64,000 bases of DNA from Flaccisagitta enflata. Taxonomy: Eukaryota; Chaetognatha; Sagittoidea; Aphragmophora. The DNA lies in assembly GCA_965153355.1 (NCBI GenBank), contig OZ231126.1, forward strand, positions 104,036,001-104,100,000, in the 5' to 3' direction. Shown in pieces: positions 1-10,831 of the stretch. Each line of letters begins with the position of its first letter. Position 1 is the stretch's first letter. Made by a program: the position numbers and the translations under genes. The notes below the pieces were generated by a model, which was not told the origin of the DNA, searched no databases, and saw nothing but the letters and a program-made list of their open reading frames with translations.

Positions 1-27
1 AAAAACGAGTAGTTTCCTCTGAATAAA

Positions 28-304
28 CAAGGCCGTATACACTCCCAGTACGGGACGGCTGGGCAGGAGCGGATAGCAAAACGAGGCCGGATACACGGTT
101 GATAAGTAGTCGCTTGCGGGTGGGCAGGGGCAGAAGTGCGGGTGGAAAGGGGCAGTAGTATGTGGCTGGGCTGGGGCCGTAATGTGGGTGGGCCTTGATA
201 TTCAAAAATCGCTATTTCAGCCGATTTTGCGTCATTCAGATTTTCGCGTTCACTTCATTCATTCCTTCACACCTTCTTGTAGAGTCGCTTGGCAAGCGAC
301 TAAA
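28..304 (+). mobile_element. Family A element, two heads and one tail
   Basis: Two successive 5' heads (about 28 and 80, ACAAGGCCG / ACGAGGCCGGATACACGG) are followed by an internal arm AGTCGCTTGC (108-117) and GGGTGGGCAGGGG. The 3' end is the hairpin AGTCGCTTG-G-CAAGCGACT (283-301) followed by an A tract. The internal arm and the hairpin share the rare variant CTTGC, so they belong to one element. The first head is probably an older truncated copy. Confidence 0.7.
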
Positions 305-409
305 AACGTTCGCATTTTGTTTTTGTTACAGATGGACTGACTGACCGACTGACCAACTAATTGACAAGGCAAGTTCCAGAGTCTCACTAACAGACTCGTT
401 CTTTGGTTG

Positions 410-500
410 TAACAAGGCCGGATACACGGCCACCAGTTGCGGACGGGTGAGCAGGGGCGGATAAGCGCGTTTTCACACTTTTCAACTCAAACACCAAAGA
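410..500 (+). mobile_element. Family A head fragment
   Basis: ACAAGGCCGGATACACGG, arm AGTTGCGGAC and a GTGAGCAGGGGCGG segment are present, but no 3' hairpin follows. This is a 5' fragment. The tract at 334-360 (GACTGACTGACCGACTGACC) resembles the family's tetranucleotide core. Confidence 0.65.
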
Positions 501-1016
501 TGCTGTGAGTGTTGCTGTTACACAGTACTCGCGTTTGAAAACATTCTTTCATGTGTTCTTAATGCTCTTTTATTTTCATTTTAAGCTTCTGATAGTAAGG
601 CAGCGTAGGGGTAAGAGCTTGGGGGGGGGGGCAATTGTGGAAAAAGTGAGACAGCCAATAATAAGAAAATCTAACTACGCGGCAGCTTCCGGAATCTGCA
701 CGTCTGGTGTCTTTTTGTACTTCCAAAAGTGTTAAATCTTCATAAATTGTTCTTTTTTTTCAAGCTTTTGATTCCCCCCTTCCCTCTTGAAAACATTAGA
801 CTCCCCCCCCCCGGAAATGGAATACTTAACTATACACGCCTGCTGAGATATCCCTATTTTTGACACTACAAGACGCTCAGTCAAATATATATAAGCGCAG
901 GTCGCTCATGACTTCCGCAATCCATTTTTACTAAAAATCATGTTTATTATAACCGGCTGATTTTATTTTAGGAGGTAGTCGGGTGGTTTAAATTTACGCT
1001 ATACTTACCTATCCTT
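501..1016. other. No gene recognised
   Basis: AT-rich sequence with poly-G (about 621-631) and poly-C runs (about 775-812). I see no supported gene or named repeat. Confidence 0.5.
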
Positions 1017-1130
1017 ATACTTACCCATTTTTATACTTACCTATCTTTACTTACCTATCCTTACTTATCCCTATACTTACTTATCCCTATACTTACATAT
1101 CCCTATACTTACCTATCCCTATATTCTAGG
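1017..1130. repeat. TTACCTATCC-type minisatellite
   Basis: Irregular tandem copies of a 10-17 base unit around ACTTACCTATCCTTAT and ACTTACTTATCCCTAT. Confidence 0.75.
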
Positions 1131-1315
1131 TACCACCCCAAGTGTCACCCCAGCCACCCCGGCTACCCCTTGATGCCAAGCTATCTTTGGGCTACCCTTC
1201 CATGTTTAAGTGGGAGATAGCAAATATATAGTAAATTAAAATCAGCCAAAATTTTAGTCGCGGTAGGGGAAGAAACACTAACAGAAAACTTAGATGACTC
1301 GAGTTTGCCGTGGTC

Positions 1316-1318
1316 ATT

Positions 1319-1349
<31 letters not shown>

Positions 1350-1481
1350 TCGTCGTCGTAAGCGGCACAGAAGAAATTGTGATCCCCACTTAAAATGTTC
1401 TAGAGTTAGGCCTTTTTCACGGAATGTTTTGACTTAGACGATGATGACGACGACGACGATGACGACGACAACGACGACGAT
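1316..1481. repeat. Pair of opposed CGT / ACG trinucleotide tracts
   Basis: (CGT)n at 1318-1360 and the complementary (GAC)n at 1440-1481 lie about 80 bases apart, so this strand can fold on itself. Translations of either tract are not genes. Confidence 0.75.
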
Positions 1482-3014
1482 CGGGGCATCAATCAGTGTC
1501 TCCCCTACCTTGCCTCGCAGTTCGGTACGCCAGAGCAATCAAACAATGGCTTATATGCGATAAGCGCTCCATGAGCAACTTACTTTAATTCTTGGCTGAG
1601 CGTCTTAAAGCGTCCGAAATAGGGTCATCTCTCTGCATGGCCGAATCAAATGATTGTAACTTATATGTTTTTGTTTTCTTTTTTCACAGCGAAGAAAACT
1701 GACTAACGTAGGCATTAGAAAGACCAGCACTAATGTTGAACGCCTAACAACGGAATACGACATGAAAAGTACTCATGGGACAAATTGGGACATGGCGTCT
1801 TAAAGCGTCCGAAAAAGGGATAGTCTGAAAAAAGAATGAGGAAGTAATCTTTCAACAGTGTTGACCAAAACAACGGTTGTTTTGGCTCATTTAGGGATAC
1901 AGCTAGGGGCTACAACAGAAACATACGTTTATGTTCACTAAATAGACCCCAAACAAAAAATATGAACTCACGCAAAGAAGCGATGTAAGGAATGCTATTT
2001 TCTAGTAATTGGTGCTTGAGCTTTCAAGACGGGTTTCTCGCGTAAAAATAAAGATATCGCCTAACTTTTTTTTTCCTTTTTCTCCTTTAAGCTGACGGCG
2101 ATAGTCTGCAGTTTCATTTGGTGTAATGGTGGCCATAAAAAGCGTACTATGTCATCAATTCTGTGTGATACATATTAGTTACACAATTTTTTACTATAAA
2201 TAGACATTTTTTAAGCCTGAAATCGCATAAAAAACGCGACTTTTCAATGAAAATATTAGTGCATGGACTCAGAAACAATGTATGAGGATGAATTTGGGTA
2301 CTGAAACCCATGGGAACAAAAACGCAGAGCTGGATTAGGGCAGAAACAGTAAAAAAACACCTCAACCCCCTGAAAAAAAATTCAACCTTCTGTAGTCCTT
2401 TCATTCATTATCATATTTAGCTACAATCAGGCAACAGGACTGATAGACTGGGATTGAATCTGATAAGAGCTCGCGATAGGTGTAAGAATTAATAACGCCA
2501 GGTGCACAGTCTTGGCCCGAGTATCCGGCCTTGTTTGAAAGCAATCACTAAGCCACTAAATTTCAGCATAACCCTGTAATCAAAAGTGATACCAGCAAAA
2601 CCTTTATTGTGGCTAAAACATTTACATTGAAAAATTTAGAACAGTTCTAGCAGAGTTGAGCGCATATAACCTACCACTGACTCATACAAAATTTCATGGA
2701 ATTAGCAATTTAGCTTCTAATAACATTAAAATTTGATAAACTTTGTTCAAAACTGTATTTCTAAGCAATTTTGAATCAACAAACGTGATTAATTCTACAT
2801 TGATTGAGCTAACATAATCAGATCGATAATGAATGGGAAGTAATTGATCCTCATTTTGAATGATTTAAATTGACTTTTTATTCAAAAAAAAAATTTGGGT
2901 CAAACAAAATCCTACAACGCTTCTTATGAGGCTAGCTACATTTTTTTCTCAAAACTCTGCTGAAGCTGTACTTATAAAGCCAGTCCTATGAAATTTCTTA
3001 TTAATAAATAGGTT
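1482..3014. other. No gene recognised
   Basis: Unassigned sequence. A short direct repeat, GCGTCTTAAAGCGTCCGAAA, occurs at about 1600 and 1797. A Family A head remnant (CGAGTATCCGGCCTTGTTT, minus orientation) is at about 2518-2537. If BCKDHB continues leftwards this would be intron, but I found none of its remaining exons. Confidence 0.45.
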
Positions 3015-3018
3015 GTGT

Positions 3019-3216
3019 TTTTAGTCGCGTGCACGCGACTCTACAACCTGCTATGTCCATCGGTCGGTCCGTCCGTCCGTCCATCCGCGTTAGCTTTTCT
3101 GGCGTTAGGGGCGGTTTTTGCGTTACTGCTCCTGCCCAGATGCTTGGGTAAGCCTTTATCATTACTGCCCTTGCCCAACCGCACGCGACTACGGCTCGTG
3201 TATACGGCCTTGTTTA
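3019..3216 (-). mobile_element. Family A element, complete, long type
   Basis: Read on the minus strand it begins ACAAGGCCGTATACACGAG, has arm AGTCGCGTGC (complement of 3181-3190) and a GGAC-type core. It ends in the perfect 18-base palindrome AGTCGCGTGCACGCGACT (3023-3040) plus an A tract. The internal arm matches the outer 10 bases of the palindrome exactly. Confidence 0.8.
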
Positions 3217-3370
3217 AAATGGAACCAATCCAAATTTCTGATAATGGAAATTTCAAGGTTTTGCTGGTATCACTTGCTTTTGATTACAGAGTAGAATTAT
3301 CTCCATCCCAATTCGATTATTCCCGCAATATCTTACAGCTTTGACAGTGATATAACATTTACATGCACAC

Positions 3371-4652
3371 CTAATAGTGTGACATCCGATCCAGGGACAA
3401 GGACATCGGCCTTTTCCAAATCCAGCGTATAGTCGTCCACAGGCACGTGTTCAACGGCTGACCGATACAAAATCTTTGGCTCGAGGAAAATACATGGGTT
3501 GTCGTCTCGAATGCACGATAGAAGGAGACCTAGTCACCGCAAATACAAAGTGAGGATGAATCTGTTTCAATTTCATCATTCACAGGTTCTGTCAACTGAA
3601 TAAATTAGTCAAATTATTTGATCAGAAGTATAAAGTACAAACCTTTAGCCTTGACAGGTCCTCTGGGTATAACGACCTTGATTCCAGGGGTATGAGCAAA
3701 ATAAGCCTCGGGACTTTGGCTGTGATAAAGAGCGCCGTGACCGACGGCACTACAAGGAGCGCGGATTGTGAGACGTCCGTTGTCGAACAGATTGCCGCTG
3801 CGATATCGATATTTGGCAGCTTCGTTGACAATCTGATCAAACGCCGGGAATATGTAATCGGCGAACTGGATCTCTGTAATCGGAATTCAAGTGAGATGAT
3901 AGTTCTTCCATCGCTGGCTAAAACAGATCCGGATACCCATAGCGGTGTTTCAACTACCTGCAATGGCGGTCGCTCCCGCGACTGATAGACCAATAGCAAA
4001 TCCTGCAATTCCCTGAAATGAATAAAAATCAGATGTTACGTCATTGTCGAATAAGTCATCTTGGACAAACAAAATCGGTAACACCCGTATCATGATTTTC
4101 CGAGCAACAATCCTTAAGCACCTGTTCGCAGAGAGGAGTATTAAAAACCCTGTCTTTTCCGTATTTGTCTCTGAGCCCGACGGTGGTTCGGAAAACTCCG
4201 CCAAAGCCAACATCTTCCCCGAATATCACCGCTGTTGGATCAGTCGCCAAAGCAACGTCCATTGCCGACGTCAACGACTGGGGAACAAGAAAATATCAAA
4301 CTTGTCAGTGAAGCACACACAAGGTCAAGGAGATTTCTGAATCGATTCCAAGTAAAAAATACAAACATTCAACCAAGGAAGAAAGATAAGATTAAGATAC
4401 AAATTGCACCTGAAAGAGATTCATTCTTTGAGTTTCTCCTCCGATATGATCCGGCGGAGGTTCCGGCATATAAGTAAAACTTGAGGAGTGCCGCAAGCTT
4501 TCCAATTTTTGAAAAACGAGAGAGATCATGGGAGTGGTGGTGGTTTTTGTGGTGGTCGTTTGACAAGACGGAGATGCTAGAGTCAAATGAGTGGAATTGA
4601 GAGTTCTCTTTCCCAAGGAATGACTCCTTGATAGCAGACTTCGCACGGCCAT
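3371..4652 (-). CDS. BCKDHB: Branched-chain 2-oxoacid dehydrogenase E1 subunit beta, 5' five exons
   Basis: Beta subunit of the thiamine-diphosphate-dependent E1 component of mitochondrial BCKDH, which decarboxylates the 2-oxoacids of leucine, isoleucine and valine. CDS exons on the minus strand: 4652-4410, 4277-4122, 4012-3958, 3873-3643, 3529-3371, with GT/AG introns of 132, 109, 84 and 113 bases. They join in frame to 281 residues. The N-terminus ([16 protein letters not shown]) is basic and Ser-rich, as in a mitochondrial presequence. Family landmarks in order: [106 protein letters not shown]. The last visible donor (phase 1) follows GSDVTLL, where the human protein continues into its transketolase C-terminal domain. 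About 110 residues are therefore missing. Their exons lie left of the window or were lost; 1-3360 shows only repeats. Identity is very secure; completeness is not. Confidence 0.95.
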
Positions 4653-5110
4653 GACGCGGGCAGGAAGTCTGAAGATTTTCTTTTTCAACCTAACTATCAA
4701 GCAATGGATCAACACATTGTCGAAGTTGATAGCAGAGATCAAGGAGTTGACGAAAAAAATATGCCAAGCGCCAATCCACAGATAGAAGCAATAAATATGA
4801 ATCAATATGTTAAATAACATACACAATTAGACTACAGCAGACTCAAAAGGAGCGAGTGCTGTCTGTGATACTCGGTGAGAGAGAATCCTCGAACCTACTC
4901 TACTAAAAAACTGTATATCTAAGATTTTGAATGCAAAGTTACCACGCGGTTAAAAAAAGGGGGCCCTTTTTTGGCTAATATTGCTGATGAATCGTTAAGT
5001 AAATAATTGAAATCTTAGGACAGTTTGAAAGCCCTTAAAAAGCTTTCATATGCGCCAATCCGGTAAATCTGTTTTTTTGGCATTGGTTTGAATGAAAACA
5101 ATACCTATTT
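4653..5110. promoter_or_regulatory. Intergenic, BCKDHB upstream side
   Basis: The 877-base gap between the BCKDHB start (4652) and the NUDT18 stop (5529) must hold the BCKDHB promoter and the NUDT18 3' end. I see no clear TATA box or other defined motif. The second half holds a hairpin repeat listed separately. Confidence 0.3.
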
Positions 5111-5111
5111 A

Positions 5112-5208
5112 AAAAAAACGAAATGAACATCACATATGAGGAAAACCAAGAAGCCAAGAAGTTGTCTTGTATGGTTTTCCTCATATGTGATGTTCATTTT
5201 GTTTTTTT
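5112..5208. repeat. 37-bp-arm hairpin
   Basis: Arms 5112-5148 and 5172-5208 are complementary with one mismatch and a 23-base loop. The following bases (5310-5370, TTTTAAACGGTTTGAGATACAGACCT) resemble repeat motifs at 21830 and 38800, so this is a dispersed-repeat remnant and not a host stem-loop. Confidence 0.8.
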
Positions 5209-5528
5209 GAATATATCCCCCATACAAAAGATGCCGTTGTTGAAGAATTATATTGCCTATTTCAGTTTCACAATTTCTAATATATTTCAGTTAAGTAGTG
5301 CTTCTCTTTGCAGAGCTCTAGCTTTTAAACGGTTTGAGATACAGACCTGGGTTGGGTCTGAAATTAAAGATACTATCAAAAACCTCCAAAAATGATTTTG
5401 CAGAAAACAATTTTAATTTTTTTTGTATCTTTTTAGAAAAAAAAATGCGTCTTTTTTTTATCCGTGTGGTAAATCTAGACCCTGGTCATTGCAAGGAACC
5501 ATCTTAGTTTATCATATCAGTCCGCCCA

Positions 5529-6674
5529 TCAAAGGAACATCACGGCAGGTAAAAGACGATGATTTTGGACCAACGCTTTCGCTCCCTCATCCAGCCTTTC
5601 CCATTTGAATCCATCCGCGCGGTTCTCAAGAGACTCGACCGCGATTTTGAGATAAAAGGTATGGCACATGCCGTCGCGATGTACATCCTCGTCGTCGTCA
5701 TCGTCTCTCTTTGTTCGGCCATCGTGTTTGGTCGCCAACAGACCTTGGCAAGTCAGTTCCTTCAAACCACCTCCCGTTAAATATTTAGCGGCCATCGTCA
5801 GTACCTTCTTCACGTTGGAAAATCCGCCACCGGCGACGAAACCGCTACCCATACCCAACACCGGAAGGTGCCCAGATTTATCGTCGACTAAAACAGATGG
5901 AAACTGTGGGCATCCAGCGCTTGGGTTTTCCACCAAATGTCCGTCTTCGTTTACCGAGATCATGAGCGCGAGACGCAAAAATATCCGCTCGAATCTCCTT
6001 TCGACCGGCATAACGGGCGCGAAACCGTCGGCTCTCCCGTCACTATCGCGTTTTAATTTCAAATACTCTAATCCCAACTCAATCAGGGGGAAAATATCCC
6101 CCGAGCGAATCGGTTGTGATTTCAAGTCTGGATACTTCATCCATTTGGCGTCGAGGCTTTCTTCATCTGGTTTGGGTTTTAATCTTCCGGATGTCGCTCT
6201 GCCGATGAACGTGACACGTTGCCATGCGACGCCATTCATTTCCAAGCAAAGAATCGTTTCTGGTTCGTAACGTAGCCCAGTTTCTTCGAAAACTTCACGC
6301 TTGACACCCTCCACCAATGTCTCGTCCGGTTCTAAGCGGCCAGCGGGCAAATACCATCGACCACGGCACGACTGCTTTGCTTCCTGAAACCGATATGTAA
6401 AATACTACTTCAGCAAAAATCGCTGAGCAAATTTGGGCTTTGATGTCAACGGACTAACTGATACTGTACTTCATAATACACTGACAACCATCCTCACCTG
6501 CATCATTAACACATTGTCATCCTTGTCGAAAGCCAGTCCACAGACGATGTAGCCGACATTCCTCTTAGTAACTGGGAGGAAATCATCGTGGCGTATATCG
6601 AGTTTTGGAATGTTGGTCAGAGGGAGCAAAGCAGGGGATTCGCCTTTTAACAGCTTCGTCAACTCTTGCGACAT
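5529..6674 (-). CDS. NUDT18: Nudix hydrolase 18 (8-oxo-(d)GDP phosphatase family)
   Basis: Two exons, 6674-6498 (59 codons, donor CAG|GTGAGG) and 6383-5529 (acceptor TTTCAG), give 343 residues; human NUDT18 has 323. The Nudix box is intact at about residues 79-101 with pattern G-x5-E-x7-R-E-V-F-E-E-T-G-L, which binds the divalent metal. The exon-2 start EAKQSCRGRWYLPAGR, GDIFPLIELGLEYLKL and the C-terminal DGMCHTF block align with NUDT18 and not with short MTH1-type enzymes. The known family member removes oxidised purine nucleoside diphosphates from the pool. The start is the first ATG before the conserved KRNVGYIVCGLAFDKDDNVLMMQ strand. An Asp-rich insert (KRDDDDDEDVHRD) comes from a small GTC microsatellite in the exon. 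No transit or signal peptide is seen, so a cytosolic enzyme is likely. Confidence 0.93.
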
Positions 6675-6886
6675 GGTACTGTTTCAAAAGGTTTTTAATG
6701 ACCCGATTCACTAACGAAACCACAACCTTTGGAACGCGGTCAAGTCAATTCGATCACATTCTAGAGAGAAGTTGGTCATGTATTAAATTTAGCGGTGAGT
6801 GAACTCTTTGCACAAATAGCGAAATCATGTAAAATCAAATATAAGGACAGTTTTCTTTTTTTTAAAAAAGAAAAAACTAAGGAGAA

Positions 6887-7144
6887 ATGCATCGTGAAAA
6901 CGAAGATGGCATGGTTTACACGACGCGTGATCCGCGGAAGTTCAGTCATGGATTACAACGAACTAGGACATGTAAGCGGAACTTTCTTTTCGATCATAAG
7001 GCGTCGGTAAAACAAAGAGAAGAATGCTTCACAAGCGAGATAGAGCGTGCAAGCAAGCTGCTTAAATTGCTGCCTGAGAAGTATCACATTGTACAACGGA
7101 TAAAATGTAGGATATGCGCTGGTGAGCAAGAAGAGTCCGCATAG
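6887..7144 (+). CDS. Small hypothetical protein, divergent from NUDT18
   Basis: 85 codons plus stop, starting in a fair context (GAAATGC), 213 bases from the divergent NUDT18 start, so a shared promoter is possible. Composition is charged and Cys-containing (CRIC near the C-terminus) and looks coding, unlike nearby intergenic DNA. I do not recognise the family. The TAG stop is formed at the junction with a MITE that begins at about 7141, so the present C-terminus may be a truncation. It could also be one exon of a longer gene. No membrane segment or signal peptide is seen. Confidence 0.35.
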   Translation: MHRENEDGMVYTTRDPRKFSHGLQRTRTCKRNFLFDHKASVKQREECFTSEIERASKLLKLLPEKYHIVQRIKCRICAGEQEESA

Positions 7145-7807
7145 GGGAGGGTGGGGCTATTCGGGACAAAACAACTACATTTTTCAATTTAAAAAATTTT
7201 TAGATCAAATTGAAAAATTGGGACTGGTGCCAAAACATCGGTAATTGTTCCCTCTAAAAAGCCAAGTAACAAAAATTATCCTAGGGGCCCCTTAGGGGCC
7301 CCTTTTTTTTATACCAAGTGTTTGTCCCGAATTACCCCACGGCGGGAAATTCGGGACTTAAAGGGTTTTTTTTAAAAAATGGCCCAGAGGGCCAAACCAA
7401 GTGAACAATAAGAATGAACTGTGTCCCAAATTTCCCAATTTTTTAAAAAGCTTACTATAAAAAAGTAATAACGCAATTTAAATATTTTTTTTCCTCAGAG
7501 TACAGATAAATGAGTTATTTCAACAACAAAAGTCGAAAAATAGTAAAAAAAAATATTTTCTAGTGGTTAAAGCAAAGTTTGCGACACCATTAAAAAATTC
7601 AAACCTGAGAGTCCTATAATCAAAGTGGTGGTGCTGCTGCTGCGGCAGCAGCAGCAACCTGAATTCTGCAGCGCGACTACCCCATACCAAGGGTCATAGG
7701 TTGACCCCATAAACATTGTTCACTTCCGTAAGGTTAAGTTTATATGTAGTCATTTATTTAATTTTGTCCCGAATTTCCCCTGTCCCAAATAGCCCCACCT
7801 CCCCCTA
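7141..7807. mobile_element. MITE with about 30-bp terminal inverted repeats
   Basis: Left end GGGGAGGGTGGGGCTATTCG and right end (reverse complement) GGGGGAGGTGGGGCTATTTG are inverted copies flanked by TA on both sides (CA-TA-GGGG, CCCC-TA-GG). Internal repeats of the GTCCCGAAT motif occur at 7320-7355 and 7758. No transposase is encoded. The TA flanks suggest a Tc1/mariner-type insertion. A CTG/CAG hairpin (7630-7655) lies inside. Confidence 0.65.
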
Positions 7808-7889
7808 GGTCTTAAGCGTTGTCAATGTTCATGACGTGATCCGCCAAAATTGGACTCCGTGAGTTTTTGGTGCTATGATTGCTCTCCGT

Positions 7890-8507
7890 GCACTGTGCTT
7901 CCTACAGAAGTCTGAGTGAAAAATCGTATAACTGTGACTTTCTCAGCAGTTTTGTATAGTGTTGGGGTGTGATTACATGTAACTAGCCAAAATGAAATCA
8001 TTCACCGAGCGCTTTTTGAGTAATCTTCAAAATGGAAAAAAATTAGACCCATTTTCAATAAAGATTCTACTGGGTTATATTTACCTATTTTTTGGCTGCA
8101 TATTGTTAATCTATGCAAAATTCCCTTTCATTTGATAGGTCGCACTCCATACTTTTGCAAAGAATTGAAGTTTTCATTTTTTGGGTCACTGTTACAAAAA
8201 CGCAACGGTGGCTCAAAAAATGAAAATTTTATTTTGAAATTAAACCATATAGTGCGACCTATCAAATGAAAGGGAATTTTGCATAGATTAACAATATGCA
8301 GTCAAAAAATAGGTCAATACAACTCAGTAGAATCTTTATTGAAAATGGGTCTAATTTTTTTCCATTTTGAAGATTACTCAAAAAGCGCTCGGTGAATGAT
8401 TTCATTTTGGCTAGTTACATGTTATCACACCCCAACACTATACAAAACTGCTGAGAAAGTCACATTTATACGATTTTTCACTCAGACTTCTGTAGGAAGC
8501 ACAGTGC
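7890..8507. repeat. 618-bp near-complete palindrome
   Basis: The left arm from 7890 and the right arm ending at 8507 are close reverse complements of about 290 bases each, meeting around 8190. Both arms hold the same landmarks, for example the CTTCCTACAG and GAAAGGGAATTTTGCATAG motifs. The right outer end overlaps the 3' end of the TMEM64 coding region. Confidence 0.9.
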
Positions 8508-10280
8508 GTGATGAGAAATCTAATTTCGGCCTCCCGCGCTTCGTCCGCCAACGAATCTGGAATGAGCGTGGCACCACCTCCAACCATGCCGTTACTACCA
8601 CCGCCTCCTCGCTCGTTGGTTGTAATCTTATTCAATTCCTTCTTGGCCAAACAAAATAAGTAGTAGAAAAGGCAAAGCGTGATTCCTATTTGAATGGCGA
8701 CGATAGTTACGTTCATCGGAGATGCGTGACGGTGCGAATATAACTCACCTGTGAATAATTATAAATGGGAAAAAATCATTGAGCTTTAAAGAAGATAATC
8801 TTAATCCGTGGCTAGGTGGTGTACGCACCACTAACTCCGTCCCTCCCCATCCGCGCCTTGAATAATCATTATTCATCAAACTTCGATTGGATCAGTAATC
8901 TTCGATTAGATCCGCAATCTTCGATTGGATCAGCAATCTTCGATTGGATCAGCAATCTTCGATTGGATCAGCAATATTTGATTGGATCGGCAATCTTCGA
9001 TTGAATCAGCGATCTTCGATTGGATCGGCAATCTTCGACTGGATCATAAAATCTTACAATTCTGAATCCTGCACATCGATCTCGGATCACCTCATACCGA
9101 GATTCTTCAAAGAACTGCCGATGTAAGCTTCAATGATTTGACCAGGCAAGAGACCGAGCATTGAAGCGGCGACATACTTCCAACGAGGCAAAACGGAAAT
9201 GGCGAAAACGGCATTTTGGATGCCAAAGGGGATCGGCGTTAAGCGAGCCAAACAAACGACGCGCATTCCATTGACGCCGTCCACGGCGTTAATCAATGCC
9301 TTCAAACCTGTCGAGGTTGTTTAAGATGGTACAGATGACTATATATGATATTTGACATATGTAAATATGATGAAACGGCATACTTGCGCTAGTATCGATG
9401 ACCACACGCGTCCTCCAAATCCAAACATATGCAAGACCTAATTACCGTTCCTGGAGGGTAGAATCTTTCGTTTAACGACATCTCTTAAACAGGATGACAA
9501 GACAAGGTGAGATATTGTGACGCCGGCGCCCGCGCAGACGATCACGATGAGACTTCCTTTGACGGCACCGTGCAGAAATCTGGCGGTGATCACTAACACG
9601 ATATATCCCCACATCAACGGAAACGAGCAGACCACGAAAAACACTACAGGAAATAAAACAGTTAGGCTAGGCATATGATATATAGTAAACGGTTAGCCTA
9701 TAGGCATAGGACTTGTAAATTTTTCAACCTTAGAATACTGCTCAAACCAAAGCCATCTGAATTACATACCAAGAAAAAGCGTGCATTGCAAAGCCACGTC
9801 GACGTGCTTAAGAACTTCGATAGCTTTAAAAACATATTGACGCGAAAATGTGAGGAAGACAGTGCCCGTGACGCCTAAGACGACTAAAAACGCCAATTGT
9901 TTGTGATACTGAAACAAAATGTCCCTGACGAGATCGCAAACAGTTAACGGACATCGACGTCTTAAAATCCCGTCGTCAGTATCCACGGTAATGTCATCCG
10001 TGGGGACGCTGACGTATATAGGACTAGAGCGACTGGATCTGCCGGCACAACCGGTGCTTCCGTCGGTGCCAAATTGTCTCGTTTGTTGCAGCATCTTCGC
10101 TGTTTCCGAGTTTTCAATATATTCTTGTCCTTCCAGGTCGTCCTGGTTGTCGATATTGTTAGTTGTCTCTGCACAATTCTCGCCGCTGTCTATGCCGTCA
10201 TTGCAGTCAGCTCCGTTGATAACCTCGCTTCCATTGGCAGGATCACTGCGCGCACATGGCTTTCGTGCCGGGGCCACCAT
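8438..10280 (-). CDS. TMEM64: TMEM64-like VTT-domain membrane protein
   Basis: Four exons, 10280-9770, 9643-9446, 9307-9098 and 8748-8438, each junction phase 1, encode 409 residues. The first about 120 residues are polar, acidic and probably cytosolic. A membrane segment follows (LAFLVVLGVTGTVFL), then the SNARE-associated/VTT (DedA-related) core: SFPLMWGYIVLV, VVCLARLTPIPFGIQNAVF, AASMLGLLPGQIIEAYIGSSL. A last membrane helix (VAIQIGITLCLFYYLFCLAKKELN) comes next. These strings match TMEM64, an ER/Golgi-type multipass protein linked to SERCA2 and Wnt signalling in vertebrates. The C-terminus has a Gly-rich stretch and then about 22 residues plus the stop codon encoded inside the right arm of a 618-bp palindrome, a likely repeat-derived tail. 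Intron 3 (8749-9097) carries a 19-bp minisatellite. Confidence 0.9.
8878..9050. repeat. 19-bp minisatellite in TMEM64 intron 3
   Basis: About nine tandem units of CTTCGATTGGATCAGCAAT with point variants. It is intronic and its translations are not genes. Confidence 0.9.
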
Positions 10281-10831
10281 ATTTGCTGGCAGTCATTGTG
10301 ACAATGGACGCGAGCGCGGAGGGTAAGCCGGCGCTGTAGGCAGCGCCAGTCGTGTCAGGTTTAAGTTACGTTGACATCACATAATGGATTCATCATAGTC
10401 ATCAGTAATTTCACTACACAAGACGAATGTGTAGAAAGCATTTTATAAACAGCGATGACAGAATAAATGACATGAACATGTAACATGCATAAAACCGTAG
10501 GTGGGTATAAAAGACCGGACTGACCGCAGACTACGACTAGACCCAATAGAGAGACGACGATTTAGATTGGGGCACCTAGTTAAAATCCTCACTAGTGCAT
10601 TATTGCATGAACAGGCCATGCATGACATCTGACCCCCGACGCATATGCCGTAAGCTACTAATAAAGCTACAGTAGATCCTCAAAAAAAAAATGCCTCTAC
10701 AGAGACAAATGAGATACAATGTGAAGAAATGACTTAGATTTCCGATGATGCGGAGAGATACGATCGCTCGCTGATTTTGAAGAGATGAACGAGACGAGAA
10801 ATTTCTCAGTTTGAAGGAACACTCGGAGATT
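10281..10831. other. Intergenic TMEM64-SVIP
   Basis: This 551-base gap holds the upstream region of TMEM64 and the 3' end of SVIP. No promoter element is recognisable by eye. Short open frames here do not match anything. Confidence 0.35.

Noticed and set aside
3015-3344. Plus-strand 109-residue frame with a hydrophobic stretch
   Set aside because: It lies entirely over a Family A element and flanking sequence.
5668-6270. Plus-strand 200-residue frame
   Set aside because: Antisense shadow of NUDT18 exon 2.
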